From Phycisphaerae bacterium (lineage in GTDB: Bacteria; Planctomycetota; Phycisphaerae; Phycisphaerales; Phycisphaeraceae), in NCBI GenBank assembly GCA_002688155.1, contig NZCH01000121.1:1-16583 (forward strand): DNA of 16,583 nt. The letters run 5' to 3'. The translations under genes were made by a program, and so were the position numbers. The notes beneath the pieces were generated by a model. It searched no databases, was not told the DNA's origin, and was given only the letters and a program-made list of their open reading frames with translations. Position 1 is the first letter of the stretch; each line of letters begins with the position of its first letter. Below, piece after piece: positions 1 to 7,278 of this stretch.

Positions 1-2542
1 CTTTGTTCGCCGATTCAAGCCTGGCGGACAGGTTGACCGCGTCGCCGAGCACGGTGTAATCACTGGCGTCCAGTGGGCCTGAATCACCCACGACCATGTT
101 GCCCGAGTTGATGCCCACACGCATGGCAACCTCCGGCAAATCTCGCATGACCAGCGTCTCGTTGAACTCTTTGAGCCGGGCGCACATTTCCAGTGCGGTC
201 ACTACCGCGTCCGGGCCGTGATTCGTGTTCGGCCGCGGGGCACCGTAAAAGAACATGATGCCGTCACCCAGGAATTTGTTGACGTAGCCGTGGTGCGCGC
301 GAATGATCGGCACCATCTGCTCAAGGTATTCGCTAAGCAGATTGACCGTCTTTTCCTGCAGCTTTTCGGAGATGGAAGTGAACCCCGTGAGGTCCGTGAA
401 CACGACGGTCAGTTCCTGCACTTTGCCTTCGGTCACCGGGTCCTCGGACTCGATCACGTAATCGACGAGCACCGGGTCGACGTAACTGCGGAACCGGCTG
501 GTGATGCGGGCTCGCTCGGCGATCTCCACGACAAAGCGGTACAAGGTGGTAATCGACCACACGGTGCCCACCGTGGCCAGAGGCGCCGCGATGTCGACAA
601 TGGCGTTCAGATAATCAAACAAAAGGATCCCGTTGAGCGCGAAGTACCCCAGTGCCAGTGCCAGCGCAAAGAAACCGGACTTGAGCGGCGACAACGACAC
701 AACGCACAGCGTCGTCACCAGCCCGAAGATGATCGACAACACGTACGCGATCCACTCGGGGGCCCGGCGGAGAAACTCACCATTCATGATCGCGTTGAAC
801 ACGACGCCGTGCGCCATTGCCCCGGGGAAAATTGGATGCAGCGGTGTGGCGTACATGTCCATTCGGCCAGTTGAGGTCCAGCCGACGAGCACGGAGTTCT
901 CGTTCAGTAACTTGTGCAGGTCCGCCCGCATCATGGCGGCCTGTTCGACGAGTTGGGGCGCCTGATCGCGAATGTGCGGCAGCGCTTCGTATGCCGCAAT
1001 GAACAGATGGTGGTTCTGACGCTCCGTGTCGTCTGGCAATTCAGCGAGATATGCGTTCCATTCCTCGCGTGGGATGCCCTTAAGCGCGTCGTACCAGTCT
1101 TTCGCTTCTTTGATGGCCCCATCAATCCGTGATAATCGTCGCGGCACGTCATTGATCGGCAGAGGATTTGCTTCGATCTCTTTCAGGCGGTCCGGGTCCA
1201 GCAGTGTCCAGAGGCTGCCGATCGCGTCGTCCGCAAGGCGGTTGTTCTCGTGTATCCGGATCTCCGTTTCGATGATCTCCCAGATCTTGACCATCGGCAG
1301 TTGTTGCCGCCGGTCTTTTCGGTGCGGGTCGTACATCGTCTCCCATTCGGCACCGCCAAAGAAAGGGATGTGGATCACCGTGGCGGTCTGCTGGTCGTCC
1401 GTGGTTTCAGTGTGCACGGGAATGCGGATGTCGGGTTGACCTTTTCGCGGGAGGGTAACGGCGTCTTCGGTGATTTGCAGTTCTTTCGGGTCCACACCGA
1501 TCTGGTGGCACGCCAGCAGCAACCCCAGTTGCGAGTAGATGTGCGGTCCCTCTTTGATCAGCAGGGGCACGCGGCGGACGATCCCGTCCACCTCGGGCAA
1601 GTAGTTGACAAACCCGCCACCGGCGATCACGCGGCTGAGTTGTGGCAGTGGCGGAAAGTCATACTGCATGCGCCGCAGCGGTGGGGTTGTCTCGTCCATC
1701 CGCCGTGACAATTCCTCGATGTCGCGTACCGATCGGGCGCGAGGATACTCGCGCTTCAATATGCGCACCAGCGGCGTCGTCAACGCTCCCTGGCCGGGCA
1801 GAATGCGTTTGCGCAGTGCATTAACAGCGTCATGGACGGTTGTGCCCGGGTCGTCAAACGGCGGCTCGCCTTTGGTCAGTTCGGCCAGGATGCGATCAAA
1901 CAGTGCTCGCTTTTTCCAGCGGATCATCGACTCATCAGTCAGGCCCAGCGCGTCTGTGGCGAACCCGCGGGCGCGAAGTGCTTCAACGATCTGCGGGGTC
2001 GATTGCTCGGGGTCCTTGAGCAGGGTGGTGATGATGGTTTGATCGCTCGGCGATGGCGGTTCATATGTAGTGAATGCCATCGCCAGATGTACATTGCCCG
2101 CCTGCTCGGTTGATCGCGCAAAGTTCATGTCATCATCGATGAGCGTGCGCGCCGCGTTGTCCTGGTTCTCAAGCCCCTGGCGTAACTGGTAGACCTGATC
2201 GAATGCTTCGGGCAGCCGCGGTGACTGCGGCTCGATAAATAAGACGTCAAACGCGATCGCGCGGGCGCCTGCGCGGCGCATTTCGTCGGTCATCAGCGCC
2301 AGTTTGGTCCGTGCCCAGGGCCAGGCGCCAACGACGTCAAGTGTCGCGTCGTCAATATCGACGTGCACGATGCGGTCCGTCGGTGGCGCGTTAAACCGCT
2401 GGTTGTGCCGCATGCGCAGGTCGTTAAGCAGGCGTTCGGGCCCGTCGAGGTATCCTGCATAGTCCAGCATCACGACCACACCGATCAGCACCGCGCCCAG
2501 AGCGATGCTATGCCAAAGCAGTTTGCGTTCAGAAGCAGTCAT
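1..2542 (-). CDS. CHASE2-domain class III adenylate/guanylate cyclase (3' end outside window)
   Basis: This is a membrane receptor that makes a cyclic nucleotide, probably cAMP. 847 residues are in the window and only the end of the catalytic domain is missing. One N-terminal membrane helix (about residues 10-27) leads into a CHASE2 sensor with hallmarks IVHVDIDD (58-65), WPWAR (74-78), NYLPEVDG (to about 320) and GWTSTGRMD (to D562). Three membrane helices follow (about 597-616, 624-644, 648-668). The cyclase domain has metal-binding D717 (FTDLTGFT) and D760 (KFLGDG), and transition-state N837 and R841. The base-selecting positions appear to be K756 and T830, the Lys/Thr pair of class IIIb adenylate cyclases. 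ATG at 2542 is preceded by an in-frame TAA and has only a weak SD. The gene lies 66 bp after a FecR gene on the same strand, probably co-transcribed. CHASE2 is unusually long here. The family call is firm; the ligand is unknown. Confidence 0.95.
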   Translation of the reverse strand, partial: MTASERKLLWHSIALGAVLIGVVVMLDYAGYLDGPERLLNDLRMRHNQRFNAPPTDRIVHVDIDDATLDVVGAWPWARTKLALMTDEMRRAGARAIAFDVLFIEPQSPRLPEAFDQVYQLRQGLENQDNAARTLIDDDMNFARSTEQAGNVHLAMAFTTYEPPSPSDQTIITTLLKDPEQSTPQIVEALRARGFATDALGLTDESMIRWKKRALFDRILAELTKGEPPFDDPGTTVHDAVNALRKRILPGQGALTTPLVRILKREYPRARSVRDIEELSRRMDETTPPLRRMQYDFPPLPQLSRVIAGGGFVNYLPEVDGIVRRVPLLIKEGPHIYSQLGLLLACHQIGVDPKELQITEDAVTLPRKGQPDIRIPVHTETTDDQQTATVIHIPFFGGAEWETMYDPHRKDRRQQLPMVKIWEIIETEIRIHENNRLADDAIGSLWTLLDPDRLKEIEANPLPINDVPRRLSRIDGAIKEAKDWYDALKGIPREEWNAYLAELPDDTERQNHHLFIAAYEALPHIRDQAPQLVEQAAMMRADLHKLLNENSVLVGWTSTGRMDMYATPLHPIFPGAMAHGVVFNAIMNGEFLRRAPEWIAYVLSIIFGLVTTLCVVSLSPLKSGFFALALALGYFALNGILLFDYLNAIVDIAAPLATVGTVWSITTLYRFVVEIAERARITSRFRSYVDPVLVDYVIESEDPVTEGKVQELTVVFTDLTGFTSISEKLQEKTVNLLSEYLEQMVPIIRAHHGYVNKFLGDGIMFFYGAPRPNTNHGPDAVVTALEMCARLKEFNETLVMRDLPEVAMRVGINSGNMVVGDSGPLDASDYTVLGDAVNLSARLESANK

Positions 2543-2554
2543 GTGTTCAAACCC

Positions 2555-2566
2555 GCCGCTTGCGGC
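2555..2566. repeat. 12-bp perfect palindrome before the cyclase start
   Basis: GCCGCTTGCGGC is self-complementary and lies 13 bp upstream of the cyclase ATG, in the short gap after the FecR gene. As RNA it could form a small hairpin close to the start codon. Similar GCCGCAAGCGGC words are, from memory, common between genes in planctomycete genomes, so it may be a genome-wide short repeat rather than a gene-specific site. There is no other copy that I noticed in this window. Confidence 0.4.
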
Positions 2567-2608
2567 TTAGTCTGTAACGTCGACGGTTTTGGTCTGCAGG
2601 TCGCCGAC

Positions 2609-3610
2609 CTAATTGGGCGTGCTGGAAAAGGTCTCGGCGACGTTGTATTGCAAGGGCACGTCAGTCTCGAACTCAAGGTCCATCAGCTCACGGGTGTCGG
2701 CGCTGTCGGTGAGCCTGGGATCTTGGGCATCGGGGTCTGCAACGCGTCCGACCCCGCCGAACTTGCCCAGGACCTTCAGATCCGTTTCATCGACGGCCTG
2801 GCCCATGGTCGTCGGGTCGACCACGGTCTGTTCGAACTCAGTCTCGGCGGCGCTGCCTAACTCGCCACTGATTTGACCCTGCACCACAGGCACCGTCTGG
2901 CCGGCCATGTTCGTGAACCACGACAACTCGCTTTCGATGATCAGTGCGAGCGGCGTAAATGGGGGGTGGTCCTGCAGAATCACGCGGCTGCCGCGCACCG
3001 CAAGCGTCGCGCTGGGACTGCTCACTACCGATTTATGCTCGACGCCGCCGGCGTGCACTTCATACTTGACGCGGCCATATTTCATGCCCACTTCGGTCTT
3101 GATCTGACCGTTATGTTCGATCGCCTGGAGTACCGAGGTTACTCCCAGCCTGTCGAGCGTGATGGTGTGGCCCGGTTCGATGGTGAACTGCACGATGCTG
3201 CGCGGCCCGGTGCGAATTTCAGCGCCGGTGGTCAGCGGCATATTGGCCTTGGCCTTGTGCCACGGCTCGTCGGGTGACAGGCGCACCTGCACGAGCAGAC
3301 CGTTGATTTTGGTGATGGTGATTTTGAGTTGCTTTGCGGGCGCCGCTTGTTCACCGGTCAACACCAGCAAGGCGTCGGCAGGCGGTGTGCCCGCGGGCGG
3401 ATCATGCGCGGGCTTGTCCATCGCGGGCGGCTCGGGTGTCGCCTCCGGGTCGGCGTCAGGCGTGTCCTGATCGTCATCAGCCTCAGCGCCTGCGGCTTGC
3501 CCGGTTGGCGTTTCGTCGGGTTCTGATTGTGCCCGCGAGGCGACGGGTGCGCTGACAATCAGCGCCGCCACCACGGCCAAACCGAAAAGCCAGCGTCGCT
3601 GAATTGACAT
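2609..3610 (-). CDS. FecR-domain exported protein (paralogue 1)
   Basis: Predicted exported protein of 333 residues with a FecR domain. The N-terminus has arginines, a hydrophobic core and a likely cleavage near SRAQ (25-28). A low-complexity linker rich in Asp, Glu, Pro and Ala follows (about 29-80). The FecR core spans about 97-215, with the usual LTTGAEIRTG (126-135), VQFTIEPG and TLDRLG (151-156), and the late SPSATLAVRGS motif (198-208). The C-terminal 120 residues are acidic and unassigned. ATG 3610 is preferred over GTG 3634 because it starts directly at the signal peptide and has GGGAG 9 nt upstream. No DNA-binding or TonB-linked partner is next to it, so classic iron-citrate signalling is unlikely. 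Its partner is probably the CHASE2 cyclase 66 bp downstream. The domain call is firm; the role is inferred. Confidence 0.88.
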   Translation of the reverse strand: MSIQRRWLFGLAVVAALIVSAPVASRAQSEPDETPTGQAAGAEADDDQDTPDADPEATPEPPAMDKPAHDPPAGTPPADALLVLTGEQAAPAKQLKITITKINGLLVQVRLSPDEPWHKAKANMPLTTGAEIRTGPRSIVQFTIEPGHTITLDRLGVTSVLQAIEHNGQIKTEVGMKYGRVKYEVHAGGVEHKSVVSSPSATLAVRGSRVILQDHPPFTPLALIIESELSWFTNMAGQTVPVVQGQISGELGSAAETEFEQTVVDPTTMGQAVDETDLKVLGKFGGVGRVADPDAQDPRLTDSADTRELMDLEFETDVPLQYNVAETFSSTPN

Positions 3611-3797
3611 AAGGCACAACTCCCGATCTGGCACAGCCGAGGGTCATAACCGCAGTTTTTCGATCTTAAAATAGAGGCGCGCTTCGCTGATTTTAGCCAT
3701 TGTAGGCCTATTGAGCCCCCTTGGCGCGATGTCATCGGCGTTTTTCCCAAGCGGATGTGAATCTGGGCGAAATCGCGAGCATCATCACGTTCGTTCC

Positions 3798-3825
3798 TTG
3801 TATCGGGCCGCATACGGCGTATAAT
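3798..3825 (+). promoter_or_regulatory. Sigma-70-type promoter for the PEP-CTERM gene
   Basis: A perfect TATAAT (-10) at 3820-3825 stands 16 bp after TTGTAT at 3798-3803, a poor -35 matching only its first three bases. Transcription would begin near 3832, giving a leader of roughly 165 nt before the ATG at 3999. The perfect -10 in GC-rich DNA just upstream of the gene is the main support. Confidence 0.5.
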
Positions 3826-3905
3826 CAAAATGGGTGGTTGAGCCTTTCCGCAGGATTGGTTTCTGTCCATGTGAACCCACGTCGGTGACTCGATTGGCCG
3901 GCCGG

Positions 3906-3927
3906 GCGACCGTATTCAACGGTTCGC
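3906..3927 (+). other. Hairpin in the PEP-CTERM gene leader
   Basis: The arms GCG-ACCGT (3906-3913) and ACGGT-T-CGC (3919-3927) pair to give eight base pairs with a one-nucleotide bulge and a five-base loop. It lies in the middle of the predicted 5' leader, next to a GGCCGGCC palindrome (about 3897-3904). It may be part of a larger structured leader. It matches no riboswitch class I can recognise. Confidence 0.35.
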
Positions 3928-3998
3928 AAGTGGATCAGGGCGTGGGGCCCTTGCCGGGAGGTTGGGAAACTGAAAGTCGGTGCAAATACGGAGAAGAG

Positions 3999-5156
3999 AT
4001 GATGATCGAACGATCAATGCGGTGGAACGTCGTGATGGCGGCGTTGGTTGCAATGGGCGCCTGGCTGTTCGCGGCGGCGCCTTTGTCCGCCTACATACTG
4101 GATCCCGACGAGAGCAAGACCTTCATCCAGAGTACGCATCGGATGCAGGCCGGCTCCGCTACGAAGGGGTTGCGGATCACCCAACACACAACGTCCGGCG
4201 CCGGCAACGGCGGGGCGGACATCGCATTTGGGAACATGTACGCCAGCGAGCACGATTCGGTGGCTGCGGGCGGCGCCGGCGATGCACACACGTCTGAAGC
4301 GTGGGCGTCGTTCTTGCCGTTTGAGTCGGTAACCCTTGCCACGCTGCTTGTCGGTTCAGGGACACAGGTAACCCAGAACAATCCCGGCGGCTCGTCCGGT
4401 GCGACGCCATTCGCGGCGCCGCATCCCGCCATGGAGACGGGGGTGGAAATGGACTTCAACGGTCCTTCGCAAGACCGCCACTCCGGTCAGATCACCTTTA
4501 CCGTCGAGGACGCGGTCAATGACCCGATCGCGTTCTTCGGCCTTCCGTTGACCGGTTCCGTCAGTGAGTCGGAAGGCAGCAATGTCAGCGTTCGCGCTCG
4601 GATCGATTACCTGAAGAACGGCGTCCAGATCGGCGAGATCAACCTGGACAAGACATTTTCAACGCCCGGTCCGTTCAGTGATTATGTGTCCGGCGCGACA
4701 TATCTTACCGGCGCGAATCTCGAGGCCGGTGACGAGTTGACGCTTGAGTTGGACGTGTTGCGTTTTCGCACACAGTCGTTCAGCCCGTCATCGATCGCGC
4801 TCATCAAAAATGCAGATGATTTTTTCCAGCAACAAGACGCGTCGAAGCCATTGCTTTCAGGCGACTTTTACGAGTTGGGCTCGAGGAACGGCGGTACGTT
4901 CGTACCGGGCAGTGATAACAACTTCAATCTGCAGGGGGGAATGCTCGTGACTGATCCGTTTCTTCACGACTCGAGCATGATGCGGTTCTTCAGTGGCGGC
5001 GGGCTTATGAACCTGGAAGTAACGGACCCACGCACGCAGGAATTTCTGATCGATTTCCCGTTGCAGCCGCCGACGTCGGGCATTCCCGAACCCGCCATGG
5101 CGACGCTGCTGGGCATCGGCGCCGCGGCAATGCTGCGACGGCGGCGTGGCGGCTGA
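3999..5156 (+). CDS. PEP-CTERM surface protein of unknown family
   Basis: A 385-residue secreted protein with a C-terminal sorting signal. Residues 1-31 form a signal peptide with a hydrophobic core ending near PLSA, giving a mature start at YILDPDE. The body is rich in Gly, Ser, Thr and Asp and looks like beta-sandwich material; I recognise no enzyme motif. The tail has P363-E364-P365, a short hydrophobic stretch and RRRR, the classic PEP-CTERM signal read by an exosortase at the inner membrane. No exosortase is in the window. GGAG at 3990-3993 serves ATG 3999 or the adjacent ATG 4002. Longer readings from 3834 lack a signal peptide at their start. The gene points against its neighbours and splits two FecR-containing minus-strand groups. 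Likely an envelope or extracellular matrix component; the function is unknown. Confidence 0.88.
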   Translation: MMIERSMRWNVVMAALVAMGAWLFAAAPLSAYILDPDESKTFIQSTHRMQAGSATKGLRITQHTTSGAGNGGADIAFGNMYASEHDSVAAGGAGDAHTSEAWASFLPFESVTLATLLVGSGTQVTQNNPGGSSGATPFAAPHPAMETGVEMDFNGPSQDRHSGQITFTVEDAVNDPIAFFGLPLTGSVSESEGSNVSVRARIDYLKNGVQIGEINLDKTFSTPGPFSDYVSGATYLTGANLEAGDELTLELDVLRFRTQSFSPSSIALIKNADDFFQQQDASKPLLSGDFYELGSRNGGTFVPGSDNNFNLQGGMLVTDPFLHDSSMMRFFSGGGLMNLEVTDPRTQEFLIDFPLQPPTSGIPEPAMATLLGIGAAAMLRRRRGG

Positions 5157-5258
5157 CACGATCGCTCTCGGGGGGCAGACGTCTGATCCTGCAACACGAA
5201 CAGAACAAAGGAAGTTGTTTCCAAGAATCAGGCCATCGGCCGCGGCTTTACATTGTCA

Positions 5259-6500
5259 TCACGGTTTGGCGACGTTAATCTCTGTCACCAGCGGAATGCC
5301 TCCGGCGACGGTGCCCTGGATGATTGTGACCGGCGTGCCCTTGGCGTCGGTCACATTCAGCGGTCCGTTGCAGAAAATGCCACCGGGCGGGGTCGTGCAC
5401 GCCAGCGGCACGGCCAGCGTCACGATCGCCGTGTCGCCGGTGCGGCTTTCGATGTGAATATCGAATCGTCCTTCAGGCACGTCGGTCGGCCAAACGGCGG
5501 TTTCCATCCCTTCGCCCATTGCGTCGGCGACCATGTCGACGCCATCAATTTCGGCGGGGAAATTCGGCTGACCCGGGATGGGAATCTCGACGTTGCCATC
5601 TTTGCCGCCAAGCACGTGGCCGTTGGGGTCTGTGATGATCATGTCCACGTTGGTGAATCCGGCGTTGCCGCCAAAGAAACCCATGAGCAGCACAAGCGAT
5701 GCGATGGTCGGCGCAACACCGATGCTCGATTCTTCGCGGCGGGATTGCCGGAGCGCCAGGAATTCGCGCAAGTCGTCGCCGCCTTGTCCGGGGATGTCCT
5801 CGACCACGGTCGTTTCGGTCTTCGTTCGTGCGGCCCGCTTGCCCGGGTCGGACACGGATTCGACTCTTGCCCGTCTCGCGGTGCTGCGGTCGGCGATGGT
5901 GGCGCCGGCGTTGCGGTTTCGCGTGCCGATCCGAATCATTTCGTTGAACTGATTGAGCATGCGCAGATCGCCGTCGCCGCCGAACACCTCGGTCACATAC
6001 CCGGGCTCGTCGCGCACCGTGGCACCGGTGCCGCGGATGGCCAGGGTGGTGGTCGGGCTGGTGAGTTTGGACTCGTGATCGACGCCGGATGTCTGGATGT
6101 CGTATCGCGTTCGGCCGTATTTCATACCGACGTTGGTTCTGGCCTTTTGGCCATCGCGGACCGCCTCGAGGACCTTGACGGTGCCCAGCCGGTCAAGCGT
6201 GACGAGTTGGTCGTCGCCGATACGAAACTGAACGGCGGCCCCGGGCCCGGTGCGGAATTCAGCACCGGGTTCCAGTGCCATGCCAACGCGCACTGACTGC
6301 CAGGGCTGGTCCTGTGTCTTGCGGATCTGCGCGAGTTTGCCGCGCGTCGCGGTAACGATGACCTGCATGTTCTGCGCGGCTGCATCCCCCGGCTGTCCCG
6401 GCGCGTCGGCTTCCTGCGCTAACACCGGTGCGGGTGCGATCATCAGGCCGATCATGATCGAGCAAACGATGGGTCGAACGATTCTACGCATGCATTTCAT
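5259..6500 (-). CDS. FecR-domain exported protein (paralogue 2) with C-terminal extra domain
   Basis: A 413-residue exported protein. Residues 1-29 form a signal peptide (MRRIVRP start, hydrophobic core, cleavage near VLAQ). The FecR core is at about 46-165: EPGAEFRTGPG, TLDRLG (101-106), VGMKYGRTRYD (124-134) and SPTTTLAIRGT (148-158). It closely mirrors the other FecR protein at 2609-3610. A basic, polar linker (about 190-260) leads to a hydrophobic patch (262-277) and a C-terminal beta-rich domain (about 282-365) with an ITDPNGHVLG strand pattern and GRFDIHIES, recalling secreted beta-sandwich domains. Two cysteines (368, 377) could form a disulfide. ATG 6500 is chosen because GGAGG lies 6 nt upstream and it precedes the signal peptide; an earlier start at 6572 would bury the signal. 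It is the last gene of the barrel-lipoprotein-FecR group. The role in that group is unknown. Confidence 0.88.
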   Translation of the reverse strand: MKCMRRIVRPIVCSIMIGLMIAPAPVLAQEADAPGQPGDAAAQNMQVIVTATRGKLAQIRKTQDQPWQSVRVGMALEPGAEFRTGPGAAVQFRIGDDQLVTLDRLGTVKVLEAVRDGQKARTNVGMKYGRTRYDIQTSGVDHESKLTSPTTTLAIRGTGATVRDEPGYVTEVFGGDGDLRMLNQFNEMIRIGTRNRNAGATIADRSTARRARVESVSDPGKRAARTKTETTVVEDIPGQGGDDLREFLALRQSRREESSIGVAPTIASLVLLMGFFGGNAGFTNVDMIITDPNGHVLGGKDGNVEIPIPGQPNFPAEIDGVDMVADAMGEGMETAVWPTDVPEGRFDIHIESRTGDTAIVTLAVPLACTTPPGGIFCNGPLNVTDAKGTPVTIIQGTVAGGIPLVTEINVAKP

Positions 6501-6506
6501 GGGCCA

Positions 6507-6511
6507 CCTCC
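6507..6511 (-). promoter_or_regulatory. Shine-Dalgarno deciding the FecR paralogue 2 start
   Basis: GGAGG on the minus strand with a 6-nt spacer to ATG 6500. It is one of the two strongest ribosome binding sites seen in the window and fixes the start of the FecR gene in preference to the open frame that continues upstream to 6572. Confidence 0.75.
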
Positions 6512-6556
6512 GATGCTGGATTCCAGGCGTAATTTTGCTCGCGTGCTCACAGACAT

Positions 6557-6584
6557 GCGCGTGCCTGCTCAAGCGGGCACGCGC
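6557..6584 (-). terminator. Strong intergenic hairpin without a T-tract
   Basis: Arms GCGCGTGCC (6557-6565) and GGCACGCGC (6576-6584) are perfectly complementary: nine GC-rich base pairs and a 10-nt loop. The hairpin lies 14 bp after the lipoprotein stop and about 56 bp before the FecR ATG. No run of T follows on either strand, so it is not a standard intrinsic terminator. It could be a partial terminator, an mRNA-stabilising 3' end or a processing site that sets different levels for the two genes. Confidence 0.4.
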
Positions 6585-6598
6585 CGGACGCGATCTAT

Positions 6599-7246
6599 TT
6601 AGCCTTTTGGCTCGTCCGCCGGCTCTTTTTGCGATTCCATGGTCTCGCGCAGCCGCATGGAGCCGTGCGTCCGCTGGAAGTCCTCAACCTGCCCGATGAT
6701 GCTGAGGAATTCGGGGCCGCTGAATGTCTGGTTCGGGCTGCTGGGTGGAAAGATGTTGCGGTATCGCAATTCGCGTGTGGCATACCGGGGCGTTGGCCCG
6801 AACGTCGATAGGACCAAACCGCCACGAATTTCCAGTAGCGCCACGAGTGCGACTGCCATGGTCCCACGCCGCACCGCCTCGTTGGCGGGCCGATCAAAGT
6901 TGGCCGGTAGCATGTCTCGCTGGTTCAAATACCGCACGCGGCCTGCGTAGTCCTGCGTGTCGTCCTGACCGTTCATAAAAAGGATCAGTCCATGAAACGC
7001 ATCGTCGTTGCTGGTCAAGGGGCGGGTCGCCAACTGGTGCCAGAACTCGAGTTGCGTTTCGGCTTCATTGCCGCCGTGTTTGCCGGTGAGCGGCTCGGCG
7101 ACCTGTGCACTTTGGCAGCCGAGCAGGGCGGTGATGGTGATCGTGGCGGCGAGCATGCTTGCAAGGGATGTCATGCCGGGTGCACCTGCGGTGCGACCGC
7201 TACGTGCTGGCGCTTCGTGCTTCATATTGTCTTGACCGTTGCTCAT
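6599..7246 (-). CDS. Small lipoprotein, conserved-looking family not recognised
   Basis: A lipoprotein of about 215 residues. The hydrophobic run ending in ALLGC is a lipobox, so the cysteine would be lipidated after export, probably placing the protein on an envelope membrane. The rest is one compact soluble domain. A segment reading RVRYLNQRD, then RRGTMAVALVALLEIRGGL, then RYATRELRYRN and FLSIIGQVEDFQR has a helix-turn-helix rhythm a little like S-layer-homology (SLH) repeats, but I cannot assign it. Several starts are possible: GTG 7252, ATG 7246, ATG 7225 and ATG 7174. 7174 would give a signal with no positive charge; 7225 or 7246 give a basic N-region, and 7246 is used here. The barrel gene ends 32 bp upstream, so the two are probably co-transcribed. 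Function unknown. Confidence 0.75.
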   Translation of the reverse strand: MSNGQDNMKHEAPARSGRTAGAPGMTSLASMLAATITITALLGCQSAQVAEPLTGKHGGNEAETQLEFWHQLATRPLTSNDDAFHGLILFMNGQDDTQDYAGRVRYLNQRDMLPANFDRPANEAVRRGTMAVALVALLEIRGGLVLSTFGPTPRYATRELRYRNIFPPSSPNQTFSGPEFLSIIGQVEDFQRTHGSMRLRETMESQKEPADEPKG

Positions 7247-7278
7247 GTCCACTGCTGGTTACCCGACACCCGATATCA

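Larger units (their letters stand above)
3611..3998. other. Divergent intergenic region
   Basis: This 388-bp stretch separates the divergently transcribed FecR and PEP-CTERM genes and I see no credible gene in it. It holds a plus-strand promoter (3798-3825) and the leader of the PEP-CTERM gene. On the minus strand, a TACAAT at 3704-3699 is a possible -10 for the FecR gene, but no -35 stands at the right distance. The minus-strand open frame across 3559-3870 has no protein-like pattern and overlaps the FecR start, so I do not call it. Confidence 0.6.

Noticed and set aside
218..874. Plus-strand open frames across the left 2.5 kb
   Set aside because: The minus strand here encodes an uninterrupted CHASE2 cyclase with all catalytic residues in one frame; the plus-strand readings are its shadows.
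2609..3610. Iron-citrate type FecI/FecR/FecA signalling locus
   Set aside because: No ECF sigma factor or TonB-dependent receptor is present. The FecR proteins carry N-terminal signal peptides rather than the single-pass anti-sigma layout.
3559..3870. Minus-strand open frame in the divergent region
   Set aside because: It overlaps the FecR start in another frame, has no SD or protein-like pattern, and covers the likely promoters.
3950..3998. Cobalamin riboswitch
   Set aside because: Only GGTGCAAATACGGAG faintly resembles one segment. The B12 box and the remaining conserved blocks are missing, and a PEP-CTERM surface protein is not a usual target.
5157..5258. Bidirectional terminator between the convergent PEP-CTERM and FecR genes
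   Set aside because: Only small GC palindromes are present, with no stable stem followed by a T-tract on either strand.
5253..6296. Long plus-strand open frame opposite FecR paralogue 2
   Set aside because: It is antisense to a gene with a signal peptide, strong SD and clear FecR motifs. The product is His/Val/Gly-rich with no domain pattern, as expected from high-GC antisense reading.
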